Shown: positions 41,995 to 51,793, numbered from the stretch's first letter. The stretch: 54,725 nucleotides of DNA from Acholeplasma sp. (GCA_012839355.1 DUNK01000030.1:1-54725), one strand, 5' to 3'. Program-made: numbers and translations. The notes: generated from the sequence alone by a model not told the origin.

Positions 41995-43434
41995 TTATAA
42001 ATCTTTAAATTTTAACTTTGGTTCTCTCGCTGCTGTTACCTCATCTAATCTTCTTACCGGTGTCGTATGAGGGGCTTCTCTTAAAATATCTGGATTTTCT
42101 TTAGCCTCTTTAGCGATTTGTTTTAATACTTTAATATAGTGATCCAATGTTTCTTTTGATTCTGTTTCTGTTGGTTCCATCATTAGTGCTTCACTAACTA
42201 CAAGCGGGAAATAAATTGTTGGTGGATGAACATTAAAATCTAATAGTCTTTTCGCAACATCTAATGTTTTAATTCCTGTACTTTTATCTTTCAGTCCATC
42301 AAATACAACTTCATGCATACAAGCTTGTGGGTAGACTAATTTATAATCATCTTTTAATGATTCTTTTAAATAGTTAGCATTTAAAACTGCAAGTTGTCCA
42401 ACTTTTTCTAAATTATTTTTACCTAATGTTTTTAAGTAACTTACTGTCTTAATATATACACCAAAGTTACCATAGAAATTACCAACTCTACCAATTGAAT
42501 GTTTAGGATAAACAAACTTATATTCGTTCCCGTCTTTTTCAACAATTGGTCCTGGTAAAAAGTCTCTTAATTCTTTAACTACTCCTACTGGACCTGCTCC
42601 TGGACCGCCTCCACCATGTGGTGTTGAAAATGTCTTATGAACATTTAAGTGAATGATGTCAAATCCCATCATGCCAGGTTTTCCTTTACCTAAAAGTGGG
42701 TTTAGGTTTGCTCCATCATAATATAAGAGTCCACCATTTTCATGAATTAATTCAGACATTTTTAAAATGTCTTTCTCAAATAGTCCGACAGTATTTGGGT
42801 TAGTTAACATTATACCTGCAACCTCATCTGTTAATATCTCTTTTAAATGCTCAACATTAACTAAACCATTTTCGTTTGATTTAACTTCAATAACTTCAAA
42901 TCCTGCTACGCTTGCGCTTGCTGGGTTTGTACCATGCGCACTATCTGGAACAATAATTTTTGTTCTTTTGAAGTCTCCGTTAACTTCGTGATACTTCTTA
43001 ATTATATAAAGTCCAATTAACTCACCGTGTGCTCCAGCAAAAGGCGCTAAACCTACTTTGTCCATACCTGTAATTTCTGATATCATTCTATCAGCTTCAT
43101 ACATTAATTTTAAAGACCCTTGCGAAGCTTTAATAGGTGTTAATGGGTGTTGATTAACAAAACCCTCTAAGTTAGCCATTTGTTCATTAATCTTAGGATT
43201 GTACTTCATTGTGCATGAACCTAACGGATAAAAACCCTTATCAACACTAAAGTTTTTTAAACTAACATTTGTGTAGTGTCTTACAACATCTAGTTCTGTT
43301 ACTTCTGGTAAATCTAAATTATTTCTCTGAAGATGTTTTGGTAAAGCTTTTTTTAAGTTGTTTGTCTCAACTTTTAAATCGTGAGCAATTCTTCCTTTTT
43401 GAGATATTTCAAAAATTAACTTATCATATAGCAT
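41995..43434 (-). CDS. gcvPB: Glycine dehydrogenase (P protein), subunit 2
   Basis: This is the PLP-carrying subunit of the heteromeric P protein, which decarboxylates glycine and passes the aminomethyl group to GcvH. The 479-residue protein has the PLP Lys in LNVHKTFSTPHGGGGPG (Lys267), with SAHGTNPASA and YYDGANLNPL in the cofactor site. The start overlaps gcvPA by 11 bases, with the ribosome site GGAGGTG inside the end of gcvPA. It is the last gene of gcvT-gcvH-gcvPA-gcvPB and is followed by a hairpin. Confidence 0.96.
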   Translation of the reverse strand: MLYDKLIFEISQKGRIAHDLKVETNNLKKALPKHLQRNNLDLPEVTELDVVRHYTNVSLKNFSVDKGFYPLGSCTMKYNPKINEQMANLEGFVNQHPLTPIKASQGSLKLMYEADRMISEITGMDKVGLAPFAGAHGELIGLYIIKKYHEVNGDFKRTKIIVPDSAHGTNPASASVAGFEVIEVKSNENGLVNVEHLKEILTDEVAGIMLTNPNTVGLFEKDILKMSELIHENGGLLYYDGANLNPLLGKGKPGMMGFDIIHLNVHKTFSTPHGGGGPGAGPVGVVKELRDFLPGPIVEKDGNEYKFVYPKHSIGRVGNFYGNFGVYIKTVSYLKTLGKNNLEKVGQLAVLNANYLKESLKDDYKLVYPQACMHEVVFDGLKDKSTGIKTLDVAKRLLDFNVHPPTIYFPLVVSEALMMEPTETESKETLDHYIKVLKQIAKEAKENPDILREAPHTTPVRRLDEVTAAREPKLKFKDL

Positions 43435-44728
43435 TTTCTAACACCTCCACAAATTTATCTATTTCTTTTTTATCATATTTTTCAGTAACAGCAAAAAGTA
43501 TTTTATTATCACCAATATGTAAGCCTGTTAAATAACCTTTATCTAATAAAACATCTTCTACTTTTTTATAATCAAAATTCGCTTCTAAAACAAACTCTTT
43601 AATAAATGGTTTATTATAAACTTCTTTAAAGTGTTTTGTTTTTAAAAGTTTTTCTTTTAAATATGAAGCATTATTGTAACAAACTTCATTTATCTTTTCC
43701 ATGCCTGACTTGCCCATTACTGATAAATAAATTGTTACCCATAAAGCCATCAATGACTGATTCGAACAAATATTTGAGTTAGCCTTTTCTCTTCTAATGT
43801 GTTGTTCTCTAGCTTGAAGTGTTAATACGAACGCACGCTTACCATCAACATCTTTAGTAACCCCACATATTCTACCAGGAAGTCTTCTAACATATTTGCT
43901 TGTTGTTGCCATATATCCTACATATGGACCACCAAACTGTAATGGTATCCCCAGAGACTGTCCGTCTCCTACTGCTATATCAGCACCTAATTCGCCCGGA
44001 GATTTTAAAACCGCAAGTGATTGTAAATCAGAAATCATTATTACTAAACCTCTTGCTTCATGAACTTTATCAATAAGTTCTTTATAGTCTTCAATTATTC
44101 CATAATAATTTGGGTATTGAACAATCATTCCAGCGATGTCTTCAGCATCAAAGTCTTTAACTGTTTCATAGTCTTTTTCAGCCACCAATAGAACTTCAAT
44201 ACCTCTAAAGTGAGCGTATGTTTTAATAACATCAATTGTTCTAGGATTAACAGTTTTGCTAACTAAAATTTTGTTTTTTCTAGTTGCCCCTGTCGCCATA
44301 AACATCGCTTCAGCTGCCGCTGTTGCACCATCATAAACAGACGCATTACTTGCATCCATTCCTGTTAATTCACAAACATACGATTGAAATTCAAAGATGT
44401 ATTGCAATGTTCCTTGAGATACTTCTGGTTGATAAGGTGTGTATGATGTTGCGAATTCACCTCTTGATACTAAAAAAGGGATAACCGATGGTGTGTAGTG
44501 ATCATACGCGCCAGCACCTCTAAATACCTTTAGGCCCTTGTTTAGGCTAGCAATTTCTTCCATTTCTTTAATTAGTTGATGTTCACTAATGCCATCTTTC
44601 AAATCATACTTAGCCTTTTCTAAAATTTGTTTAGGAATATCCTTAAAAAGATCATCTATGCTGTTAACACCAACCTTTTTAAGCATTTGTTTAATGTCTT
44701 CTTCAGTATGAGGAAAGTATTTAAACAT
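43424..44728 (-). CDS. gcvPA: Glycine dehydrogenase (P protein), subunit 1
   Basis: The 434-residue partner of GcvPB completes the P protein; the split form is common in Firmicutes and archaea. Family features are YFPHTEEDIKQML at the start, FRGAGAYDHYTPSVIP (active-site loop), TSYTPYQPEVSQGTLQ and TGMDASNASVYDGATA. The start follows the gcvH stop by one base, with a weak site (GAGAG) and likely coupling. The PLP Lys is absent here, as expected, because it lies in GcvPB. Confidence 0.96.
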   Translation of the reverse strand: MFKYFPHTEEDIKQMLKKVGVNSIDDLFKDIPKQILEKAKYDLKDGISEHQLIKEMEEIASLNKGLKVFRGAGAYDHYTPSVIPFLVSRGEFATSYTPYQPEVSQGTLQYIFEFQSYVCELTGMDASNASVYDGATAAAEAMFMATGATRKNKILVSKTVNPRTIDVIKTYAHFRGIEVLLVAEKDYETVKDFDAEDIAGMIVQYPNYYGIIEDYKELIDKVHEARGLVIMISDLQSLAVLKSPGELGADIAVGDGQSLGIPLQFGGPYVGYMATTSKYVRRLPGRICGVTKDVDGKRAFVLTLQAREQHIRREKANSNICSNQSLMALWVTIYLSVMGKSGMEKINEVCYNNASYLKEKLLKTKHFKEVYNKPFIKEFVLEANFDYKKVEDVLLDKGYLTGLHIGDNKILFAVTEKYDKKEIDKFVEVLENAI

Positions 44729-44729
44729 A

Positions 44730-45089
44730 TTATGCTCTCTTTTCTTTATATTCTTTTTCTGACATTAAATCTTTTAATTCTTCTTCATTAAAATCTTCAA
44801 TTTCAATTAAGAAGTTTACGATTGGATCTTCGTTGATAAGTTCAGGACTATCTTCTAAGTCTTCATTCACTTTAACTACTCTTCCACCAATAGGCATATA
44901 CATGTCGCTTGCTGCTTTTACTGATTCAACAGCCCCAAATGCTTCGCCTTTTGAAAACTCATCGCCAACTCTTGGTAACTCAACAAAAACGATATCTCCT
45001 AACTCACTAACTGCATAGTTAGATAAACCGATAGTTGCTTTACCACCTTTAACTAAAACCCATTCGTCTGTTTTTGTGTAATATCTCAT
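44730..45089 (-). CDS. gcvH: Glycine cleavage H protein
   Basis: GcvH carries the aminomethyl group on a swinging lipoyl arm between the P, T and L proteins. The 119-residue protein has the lipoyl site GAVESVKAASD (Lys58) and the standard start YYTKTDEWV. LplA in this window could charge it with lipoate, and LpdA could reoxidise it. The start has GAGGGAG. It lies 15 bases after gcvT and one base before gcvPA. Confidence 0.96.
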   Translation of the reverse strand: MRYYTKTDEWVLVKGGKATIGLSNYAVSELGDIVFVELPRVGDEFSKGEAFGAVESVKAASDMYMPIGGRVVKVNEDLEDSPELINEDPIVNFLIEIEDFNEEELKDLMSEKEYKEKRA

Positions 45090-45104
45090 TGTTCTCCCTC
45101 TTTC

Positions 45105-46187
45105 TTATAAATATTTTCTATTTCTTAAACGAACTTTTAGTCGTCTGTTTCTAACTTCAACTTCTAACTCATCACCGATTTTATATTTATTCTTAATAAG
45201 ACCATTCGCATATGAGTTTTTAGTACCTGGAATCATAAATCCACTAGTTACAAAACCAACTTCTTCATCACCATCATAAATAGGATAACCTTGTCTTAAA
45301 ACTCCACGGTCTAGTAACTCCATACCATAAATCTTTTCATGAAGATTTTCTTTTTGTTTTAAAAGAGCGCTTCTACCGATAAACTCACCTTTATCATAAT
45401 CTACTGCAAACCCCATCCCTGCTTGAATAGGCGAAATAAATCCACTAATTTCGTGTCCATATAAAGGTAAGCCTGCTTCAAATCTTAAAGTATCTCTTGA
45501 ACCTAAACCGCATAAAACAACATCGTTTTTAACTAGTTCTTTTGTTAGTTTTAAAATCTCTTTATCGCTCCCATAAACTTCAAAACCATCTTCACCTGTA
45601 TAGCCGCTTCTAGACACAACAAGACCTTTAATCATTCTAAAACGCATATATTTAATTTCACTCAAATCTTCTTTTAAAACTTTTGCAAGAACTTTTTCAG
45701 CTAGTGGTCCTTGAATAGCTATAGCTGCATATTCGTCGCTTTCATCTTTCAATTCAATCTTATACTTTTTATCTTTTTGAATCATTTCTAAATATGCAAC
45801 AACTGCATCTTTATTAGAAGCATTTGCAACTAACCATAAATCATCTTCCGCAAACTTATAAACCATCAAATCATCAACTGCTCCACCATCTTCTTGCATA
45901 ATGATATTGTATTGCATTCTTCCTGGTTTAATCTTTCTAATGTCATTTGATGCTACATAATTTAAAAAGTTTGCAGTTTCTGCACCTTTTATTCTTATTT
46001 CTCCCATATGTGAAATATCAAATAAACCACTTTTTTCTCTTACTGCTTTGTGTTCGCTAATAATACCTTCACTAAAATTAACCGGCATATAATAGCCGCC
46101 AAAATCAGTGAACGAAGCTCCTCTTTCTTTAAAAAACTCATACAATGCTGTTGTTTTTAATCCAAACGGAACTTTTGCATCACTCAT
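45105..46187 (-). CDS. gcvT: Glycine cleavage T protein (aminomethyltransferase)
   Basis: GcvT takes the aminomethyl group from GcvH, releases ammonia and forms 5,10-methylene-tetrahydrofolate. The 360-residue protein has the folate-domain landmarks YYMPVNFSEGI, GLFDISHMGEI, YTGEDGFEVY and GLGSRDTLRFEAGLPLYGHE. The start has GGGGGAGAAAAT. It is the first gene of the operon, under an extended -10 promoter; the leader of about 60 bases is too short for a glycine riboswitch, so control by glycine would need another mechanism. Confidence 0.96.
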   Translation of the reverse strand: MSDAKVPFGLKTTALYEFFKERGASFTDFGGYYMPVNFSEGIISEHKAVREKSGLFDISHMGEIRIKGAETANFLNYVASNDIRKIKPGRMQYNIIMQEDGGAVDDLMVYKFAEDDLWLVANASNKDAVVAYLEMIQKDKKYKIELKDESDEYAAIAIQGPLAEKVLAKVLKEDLSEIKYMRFRMIKGLVVSRSGYTGEDGFEVYGSDKEILKLTKELVKNDVVLCGLGSRDTLRFEAGLPLYGHEISGFISPIQAGMGFAVDYDKGEFIGRSALLKQKENLHEKIYGMELLDRGVLRQGYPIYDGDEEVGFVTSGFMIPGTKNSYANGLIKNKYKIGDELEVEVRNRRLKVRLRNRKYL

Positions 46188-46250
46188 ATTTTCTCCCCCT
46201 AATTTTAATTGTTTTATTAATTTTTGTAAATTAATATCTCTCTATCTAAA

Positions 46251-46259
46251 ATTATACCA
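46251..46259 (-). promoter_or_regulatory. Extended -10 promoter of the glycine cleavage operon
   Basis: The minus strand reads TGGTATAAT, about 63 bases before the gcvT start. Confidence 0.6.
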
Positions 46260-46275
46260 CACCTAAACTGATTAA

Positions 46276-46317
46276 AAAAACCCTATGCGATTTATTTACA
46301 TAAATCAAAGGGTTTTT
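46276..46317 (-). terminator. Terminator of the cpsC-cpsD-mscS unit
   Basis: The outer stem AAAAACCCT/AGGGTTTTT (46276-46284 with 46309-46317) encloses an inner stem GATTTAT/ATAAATC. A T run follows on the minus strand. Confidence 0.75.
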
Positions 46318-46326
46318 AAATTATCT

Positions 46327-47187
46327 TTACTGTTTTAAATTATCATGTTCTACTACATAAGGTACTTCTAAATCAATACTATGATCTCTTGCGAACTTAA
46401 GTAGTTCTTTCATAAAGTCTCTTTCAACTACAATATTTCTTCTTATATCTGTATCAAAAGTAACTCTTAATGTCACATGTCCACCAAGTAAACTAACTAC
46501 AATAATTGCACTTCCTTCGTTTGTAACATCAGGATGTTTTTCCGCAAACGCTTTGACAAAATTAGTAAACTCTTCTGATTCAAAGATTTCAATATCTTTT
46601 CTAAAATCGATATTAAAATCAATTATTGCCACACCTGGTTCTAAACTAAAGTTGATTACTTTTTTAATATCGCCATTATTGATTGTAATAATTTCATTGG
46701 TGAATGTTCTTAATTTTGTTCTTCTAAGACCAATATCTTCAATATAGCCTTTGTTTCCACCAATCTCAACAACATCACCTATTCTAAATGTTTTTTCTAA
46801 AATTAAGAAGAAACCACTGATGACATCTTTTGTTAATTCTTGAGCACCGAATCCAATCGCAAATGCAAGTACACCAGCACCAGCCAATACCGGTAATATT
46901 TCAATACCTAATTCTTGAAGAACCATAATCACTATCCAAAAGATAAATAAAACTCTAATAAGGCTATTAATAAGTCTAGCCATAGTTAATGATTCTTTTG
47001 TTCCTTTGTCTTGTAACTTAGACGATCTTAACACTATTAGTTTAGTTATTTTTATTACAATAAAGCCTAAAACTAACCAAAAAAGCACCATTGTCGCAAT
47101 TGTTAATGTATTAGTTAAAGGGACATTTGTAATATATTTAGTGTAAAAATCTCTAATAACTTCTCTTAATGTATCAACTAAATTCAT
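46327..47187 (-). CDS. mscS: Small-conductance mechanosensitive channel (MscS family)
   Basis: This channel opens when the membrane is stretched and lets out solutes on hypo-osmotic shock. The 286-residue protein has three membrane helices (about 20-120), the pore helix with GAGVLAFAIGFGAQELTKD, followed by the beta domain with FRIGDVVEIGGNKGYIEDIGLRRT and the C-terminal alpha-beta domain. Size and order match MscS. It starts 12 bases after cpsD with AAGGAG, so it is probably in the same transcript. The link with polysaccharide genes is likely only transcriptional. Confidence 0.93.
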   Translation of the reverse strand: MNLVDTLREVIRDFYTKYITNVPLTNTLTIATMVLFWLVLGFIVIKITKLIVLRSSKLQDKGTKESLTMARLINSLIRVLFIFWIVIMVLQELGIEILPVLAGAGVLAFAIGFGAQELTKDVISGFFLILEKTFRIGDVVEIGGNKGYIEDIGLRRTKLRTFTNEIITINNGDIKKVINFSLEPGVAIIDFNIDFRKDIEIFESEEFTNFVKAFAEKHPDVTNEGSAIIVVSLLGGHVTLRVTFDTDIRRNIVVERDFMKELLKFARDHSIDLEVPYVVEHDNLKQ

Positions 47188-47199
47188 TATTTCTCCTTA

Positions 47200-47907
47200 T
47201 TAATACTCATCATCGTAGTAGTAATAATTGTAGTGAAATGCTCTTTTAGGCATTTTATATTGAGTAAATACTGTACCAATTATTGGTATATCGTGTCTTT
47301 TTAACTCGTTGACGCCATCTCTAATTAAATTTTTCTTAACAGCATCATAAGCAACCACATAAATAACGCCATCAATTAATTTTGAAATCATTACTGCATC
47401 AGAATTGACTTGTATTGGTGGTGTATCGATTAAAATATAATCGTACTCTTCTTTAAACTTATTAATTATCTCTACTAATTTAGTGCTTTGAAGCAAGTTA
47501 GAAACAGCACTTGTTCTTTCGCCGGCAACTAATACATCAATACCATGTGTTGTTTTTTTAACTGCTTGTCCAATAGTTGCACTTCCATGTAAACAATTAA
47601 TAATTCCAACATCGTTAGAAAACTGAAACAATCTATGCATTTTTGGCTTTCTTAAATCTAAATCAATAACGATAACTTTATAATTTCTTTGAGCTAATAA
47701 AATAGCCATATTGCCAACTAAAGTTGTTTTTCCTTCACTTGCAAGAGTTGATGTTACTTGAATTGCCTTAAACTTTCCATCAACATTTGCATGTTCTAAA
47801 TTGATAATCAGTTTTTGGATTGATTCTGAAACAAAAGAGTTCGGTCTTTCTACTACTTCTAAATGTGAATAGTTCTCTAGTTTTTTTCTTTTAAACATTC
47901 TTCTCAT
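47200..47907 (-). CDS. CpsD/CapB-type tyrosine kinase
   Basis: BY-kinases of this type control the size and export of polysaccharide through cycles of Tyr autophosphorylation. The 235-residue protein has Walker A STLASEGKTT (53-62), Walker A' VIVIDLDLRKP (78-88) and Walker B ILIDTPP. The last 11 residues (HYNYYYYDDEY) contain six Tyr, the expected phosphorylation cluster. Its ATG overlaps the cpsC stop by one base, so kinase and membrane activator are coupled. The CpsB-like phosphatase that would reset it lies at 9.9 kb. Confidence 0.92.
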   Translation of the reverse strand: MRRMFKRKKLENYSHLEVVERPNSFVSESIQKLIINLEHANVDGKFKAIQVTSTLASEGKTTLVGNMAILLAQRNYKVIVIDLDLRKPKMHRLFQFSNDVGIINCLHGSATIGQAVKKTTHGIDVLVAGERTSAVSNLLQSTKLVEIINKFKEEYDYILIDTPPIQVNSDAVMISKLIDGVIYVVAYDAVKKNLIRDGVNELKRHDIPIIGTVFTQYKMPKRAFHYNYYYYDDEY

Positions 47908-48617
47908 TACAACTTCGCCTCCTCTTTTGCTAAACGTCTTTTTCTATCAACTTCAACATACTCAGGAACAACGCCTATAACTTGAATACCTAAATCTGCT
48001 TCAATACTCTCTTTATCCTTGTATGTATATCTTGCAAATTCTGCGAAAAAGACTAAAGCAGCACCAATTAATGCACCCACTAAAAATCCTACAACTAGGT
48101 ATAAGACTTTATTAGGAGATACATATCTACCTTCTTTTGCATCACTAGTCTTAATAAATGAATCTCTTAACATTTCCCCTTCATTATTAGCAATATGCTC
48201 TCCTGAATCAACTACTTGTTGGGCAACGATTTGCGCGATATTTTTGTCTGTGTGTGTATAACTAATTTGCATATAAAACATTGTAGTTTTGTATGTAACA
48301 GATAATCCTTTTCTAATTGATTCAACGGTAATGTGTTGTGAATCTATATGCTCAACTACGTGTTCTAAAACTATATCAGTTTGGAAATGATAAGCTACTG
48401 TTTCACTAATTTTATTTGCATAATTTATATCAAATCCACTACCTGTTTGTGGTTCAAGTCTTATCTCAACAGTTGATTTATATTTTGGGGTAACAACTAC
48501 AAAAGCTAAAATGCCTGTAACAGCTACTCCCAGAATTATAGTAATAAAAACAATGTACCAGCGCCTTAATAACGCCTGAAATAATTCGCTTAGAGTTATT
48601 CCTTCTTTTCCTTCCAT
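47907..48617 (-). CDS. Polysaccharide chain-length determinant / kinase activator (CpsC/CapA type)
   Basis: About 236 residues with two membrane helices (about 22-45 and 168-190) around an outer Wzz-type domain, ending in a short cytosolic tail that normally activates the CpsD kinase. ITLSELFQALLRRWYIVF at the start and TPKYKSTVEIRLEP after helix 1 fit the Wzz family. The start is ATG at 48617, 9 bases after AAGGAG; TTG at 48623 would be too close to that site. It is the first gene of cpsC-cpsD-mscS. Confidence 0.88.
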   Translation of the reverse strand: MEGKEGITLSELFQALLRRWYIVFITIILGVAVTGILAFVVVTPKYKSTVEIRLEPQTGSGFDINYANKISETVAYHFQTDIVLEHVVEHIDSQHITVESIRKGLSVTYKTTMFYMQISYTHTDKNIAQIVAQQVVDSGEHIANNEGEMLRDSFIKTSDAKEGRYVSPNKVLYLVVGFLVGALIGAALVFFAEFARYTYKDKESIEADLGIQVIGVVPEYVEVDRKRRLAKEEAKL

Positions 48618-48677
48618 TTTCAAAATCTCCTTACTTAAAACTATGTATTAATTTATAAAATAAATTGTGATATTTTA

Positions 48678-48706
48678 ATTATACCCTATTTACTATATAT
48701 TTTCCA
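48678..48706 (-). promoter_or_regulatory. Promoter of the cpsC operon
   Basis: On the minus strand TGGAAA (48706-48701), 17 bases and TATAAT (48683-48678). No hairpin separates it from uvrB, so uvrB transcripts may also read into this operon. Confidence 0.6.
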
Positions 48707-48712
48707 TTTAAT

Positions 48713-50677
48713 TTATATTTTTAAGATAGCCTTTAATTCAAACAATAAATCCCTTAATTCAGCAGCTCTCTCAAAATCTAATTCCCTAGCCGCATTCTTC
48801 ATTAGTCTTTCTACTTCAACGACTTGTTTTCTTAAATCTTTATCACTCTTGCGCTTAACTATTCTACCTTGTTCGTCAGTTTCTGTCAACTTGATGGTTA
48901 TTTCTTCTTTGACTGATTTTTCTACAGTTACAGGCTTTAAATCATATTTTTCATTGAATTCTTGTTGGATTTTTCTTCTTCTATTAGTTTCAGTAATCGC
49001 CTTATCCATCGCCTCGCTAATTTCTTCGGCATACATAATAACTTTACCATCAACATTTCTTGCAGCTCGACCGATAGTTTGAATCAAACTTCTTTCACTT
49101 CTTAAAAAACCTGTTTTATCAGCATCTAATATAATTACCAGTGACACTTCAGGCAAATCTAAACCTTCTCTTAATAAGTTGATACCTACAACAACATCAT
49201 AAGTTCCTATTCTTAAATTTCTTAATATTTCAATTCTTTCAAGAGCCTTAATCTCGCTATGTAAATAAGCCACCTTTAAACCTAAACCTTTTAAATAATC
49301 CGTTAAATCCTCACTCATTCTAATAGTTAGAGTTGTAATAAGAACTCTTTGATTTTTTGCAATTCGCTTTTTAATCTCATAATAAATATCATCCATTTGC
49401 CCATATGGGTTTCTTACTTCAACAACTGGATCAAGCAAGTGTGTTGGCCTAATAATTTGTTCAACAAGAGGATAACCTAAATCTAACTCATAATCGCCTG
49501 GTGTAGCCGATAAATAAATAACTTTATCTAGTTTTTTATCAAATTCATCAAACATTAAAGGCCTATTATCTAGTGCGCTTGGGAGTCTAAAACCATAATC
49601 AACTAAGTTTTGTTTGCGAGTTCTGTCACCATTATACATCCCCCTTACCTGTGGTAATGTAACATGCGATTCATCAATAATCATTAAAAAATCATTATCA
49701 AAGAAATCAATTAACGTGGCAGGAGTCTCACCTTCTTCTCTTAAAGCCATATGTCGTGCATAATTTTCAACGCCTGGACATGTTCCTATTTCTTCTAACA
49801 TCTCTAAATCGTAATTCGTTCTTAACTTAATTCTTTCTGCTTCTAACAGTCTGTTTTGGTTCTTAAAATATGTAATTCTTTCTTCAAGTTCGCTTCTTAT
49901 CCTTCTAATCGCTTCATTTAACTTTTCTTTGTTTGTCATGAAGTGTGTCGCTGGAAATATCGTTACATACTCCATTGTTTCAATAACATTTCCTGTTAAA
50001 ACATCAAATGTTCGAATTCTTTCAACTTCATCACCAAAAAACTCAACCCTTATTCCATTTGAATATTGGTTAGACGGAATCACTTCAACAGTTGAGCCTC
50101 TAACCCTAAAAGTTCCTCTCTTAAAATCAACATCATTTCTTTCATATGTTAATTCAACTAATTTATTTAAAAAGGCTCTTTGGTCAAGCATATCGCCTTT
50201 TCTTATGAAAATTATTCCTGTTTGATAATCTTCTTTACTACCTATACCATATATGCAAGATACACTCGCCACCACTATTACATCATCTCTTTCTAAAAGT
50301 GACGCAGTAGTGCTATGTCTCATTTGATCAATCTCATCGTTGATTGAAGCGTCTTTTTCAATATATAAGTCTCGGTTTACTACATAAGCTTCTGGTTGAT
50401 AATAATCATAGTAAGATATGAAGTATTCTACTCTATTATGAGGAAAAAAGGCTCTTAACTCTTCAAAAAGTTGCCCAGCTAATGTTTTGTTGTGCGCCAA
50501 AACTAATGTTTTTTTGCCAACCTTCTCAATTATATTAGAAATAGTAAAAGTCTTACCTGTACCTGTTGCACCGCGTAAAACTTGCCTTTTAACACCTTTG
50601 AGAAAGTTGTCTTTTAACGATTCAATTGCCTTTATTTGGTCACCTTTTGGTTCAAAAGGCGCTTTTAACTTAAACAC
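48713..50677 (-). CDS. uvrB: Excinuclease ABC subunit B (UvrB)
   Basis: UvrB is the damage-verifying helicase-like subunit of nucleotide excision repair. The 654-residue protein has Walker [11 protein letters not shown] (about 38-47), the beta-hairpin region with [20 protein letters not shown] (motif II), [22 protein letters not shown] (motif VI), and a C-terminal UVR domain ([20 protein letters not shown]) that contacts UvrC. The start is GTG at 50677 with GGAG TGATTTA before it. uvrA and uvrC are not next to it. The promoter seems to be inside the pfkA terminator. Confidence 0.96.
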   Translation of the reverse strand: MFKLKAPFEPKGDQIKAIESLKDNFLKGVKRQVLRGATGTGKTFTISNIIEKVGKKTLVLAHNKTLAGQLFEELRAFFPHNRVEYFISYYDYYQPEAYVVNRDLYIEKDASINDEIDQMRHSTTASLLERDDVIVVASVSCIYGIGSKEDYQTGIIFIRKGDMLDQRAFLNKLVELTYERNDVDFKRGTFRVRGSTVEVIPSNQYSNGIRVEFFGDEVERIRTFDVLTGNVIETMEYVTIFPATHFMTNKEKLNEAIRRIRSELEERITYFKNQNRLLEAERIKLRTNYDLEMLEEIGTCPGVENYARHMALREEGETPATLIDFFDNDFLMIIDESHVTLPQVRGMYNGDRTRKQNLVDYGFRLPSALDNRPLMFDEFDKKLDKVIYLSATPGDYELDLGYPLVEQIIRPTHLLDPVVEVRNPYGQMDDIYYEIKKRIAKNQRVLITTLTIRMSEDLTDYLKGLGLKVAYLHSEIKALERIEILRNLRIGTYDVVVGINLLREGLDLPEVSLVIILDADKTGFLRSERSLIQTIGRAARNVDGKVIMYAEEISEAMDKAITETNRRRKIQQEFNEKYDLKPVTVEKSVKEEITIKLTETDEQGRIVKRKSDKDLRKQVVEVERLMKNAARELDFERAAELRDLLFELKAILKI

Positions 50678-50696
50678 TAAATCACTCCATTTATTA

Positions 50697-50727
50697 GAAA
50701 AAATAACAAGTCCATCCTTGTTATTTT
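50697..50727 (-). terminator. Terminator of pfkA
   Basis: AAAATAACAAG/CTTGTTATTTT (50700-50710 with 50717-50727), 6-base loop and T run on the minus strand. Confidence 0.8.
50700..50708 (-). promoter_or_regulatory. Candidate extended -10 promoter of uvrB inside the pfkA terminator
   Basis: The minus strand reads TGTTATTTT in the 3' arm of the pfkA hairpin, 23 bases before the uvrB GTG. There is little other room for a promoter. The hexamer is weak (4 of 6). Confidence 0.35.
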
Positions 50728-50737
50728 AATTCTATAA

Positions 50738-51694
50738 TTAAGAAATCTTTGGAACTAATTCAAATAATTCTTTTAATTTTTTATCGTTGCCTTTTTTAAA
50801 CGCTTCTTCAAACGGATATTCAACAATATCTTCGTGTTTTACACCGATTGCTATCCCACTTTTACCTGCTAATGCAGCTTCTACCGCATATGCACCCATT
50901 CTACCTGCTAATATTCTATCTTTTGGAACAGGTGAACCGCCTCTTTGAACATATCCTAAAACTGTTGCTCTACATGCAAAACCACTCTTTTCAGCAATCT
51001 CGTTAGCAAATTCATATGTATTTAACATTTTCTCCGTTACGATAATAATCGCGTTTCTTCTACCCTCTTTTAAGTGTTTTTTTAATGATTCTATGATTGT
51101 TTCTTTATCAATTTGATGTTCAGGAGTAATTATAAACTCTGCTCCAGTTGATAAGCCCGCATATAGCGCTAAATCGCCTTTACGGCGCCCCATAGTCTCA
51201 ACAACACTCGCTCTTTGATGGCTTGAAGATGTATCTTTTAGTTTGTCGATATCTTGAACGATTGTATTTAAAGCTGTATGAAAACCGATAGTATAATCAG
51301 TTCCTGCTATATCATTATCAATTGATGCTGGAATACCAATAGTTGGAAAACCCATCTTATTTAAATCCGCAGCACCTTTATAAGTGCCATCACCACCAAT
51401 AACTATCAAACAATCAATCTCATACGCTCTTAATTTATCTATAGCTTGTTGGCGTACTTCTTCATACTTAAACTCATCAAGTCTTGAAGTACCTAAAACA
51501 GTTCCGCCTCTTGATAGAATATCGGAAACACTTTTTTTGTCCACCTCAACAATATAACCTTTTATAAGCCCGCGATATCCATCATATATAGCATATGCTT
51601 GATGTCCATGATATAAAGTTGTTCTGACAACAGCTCTTATCGCTGCGTTCATTCCAGGAGCATCTCCTCCTGATGTTAAAACTGCTATTTTCAT
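50738..51694 (-). CDS. pfkA: ATP-dependent 6-phosphofructokinase
   Basis: PfkA phosphorylates fructose 6-phosphate with ATP, the committed step of glycolysis. The 318-residue protein has TSGGDAPGMNAAIR (nucleotide loop), VIGGDGTYKGA and IPASIDNDIAGTDYTIG with the catalytic Asp, and the late VLGYVQRGGSP. Two positions separate ATP from pyrophosphate enzymes; in E. coli numbering they are Gly104 and Gly124. Here they are Gly and Ala, so it should use ATP. It starts after GGAGTGATAAA and is a single gene, divergent from pfp. Confidence 0.96.
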   Translation of the reverse strand: MKIAVLTSGGDAPGMNAAIRAVVRTTLYHGHQAYAIYDGYRGLIKGYIVEVDKKSVSDILSRGGTVLGTSRLDEFKYEEVRQQAIDKLRAYEIDCLIVIGGDGTYKGAADLNKMGFPTIGIPASIDNDIAGTDYTIGFHTALNTIVQDIDKLKDTSSSHQRASVVETMGRRKGDLALYAGLSTGAEFIITPEHQIDKETIIESLKKHLKEGRRNAIIIVTEKMLNTYEFANEIAEKSGFACRATVLGYVQRGGSPVPKDRILAGRMGAYAVEAALAGKSGIAIGVKHEDIVEYPFEEAFKKGNDKKLKELFELVPKIS

Positions 51695-51714
51695 TTTATC
51701 ACTCCAACAAAATT

Positions 51715-51723
51715 ATTATATCA
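51715..51723 (-). promoter_or_regulatory. Extended -10 promoter of pfkA
   Basis: The minus strand reads TGATATAAT, 21 bases before the pfkA start. Confidence 0.6.
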
Positions 51724-51793
51724 TATATTAATTAACTTTTTTAACTAAAAAAGTAATTTTCTTTTGATTGTTTTAGGTTTTTTCCTTCTTTTA

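Noticed and set aside
46188-46259. Glycine riboswitch before gcvT
   Set aside because: The leader from the predicted start is only about 60 bases and shows no aptamer-like pairing or expression platform.
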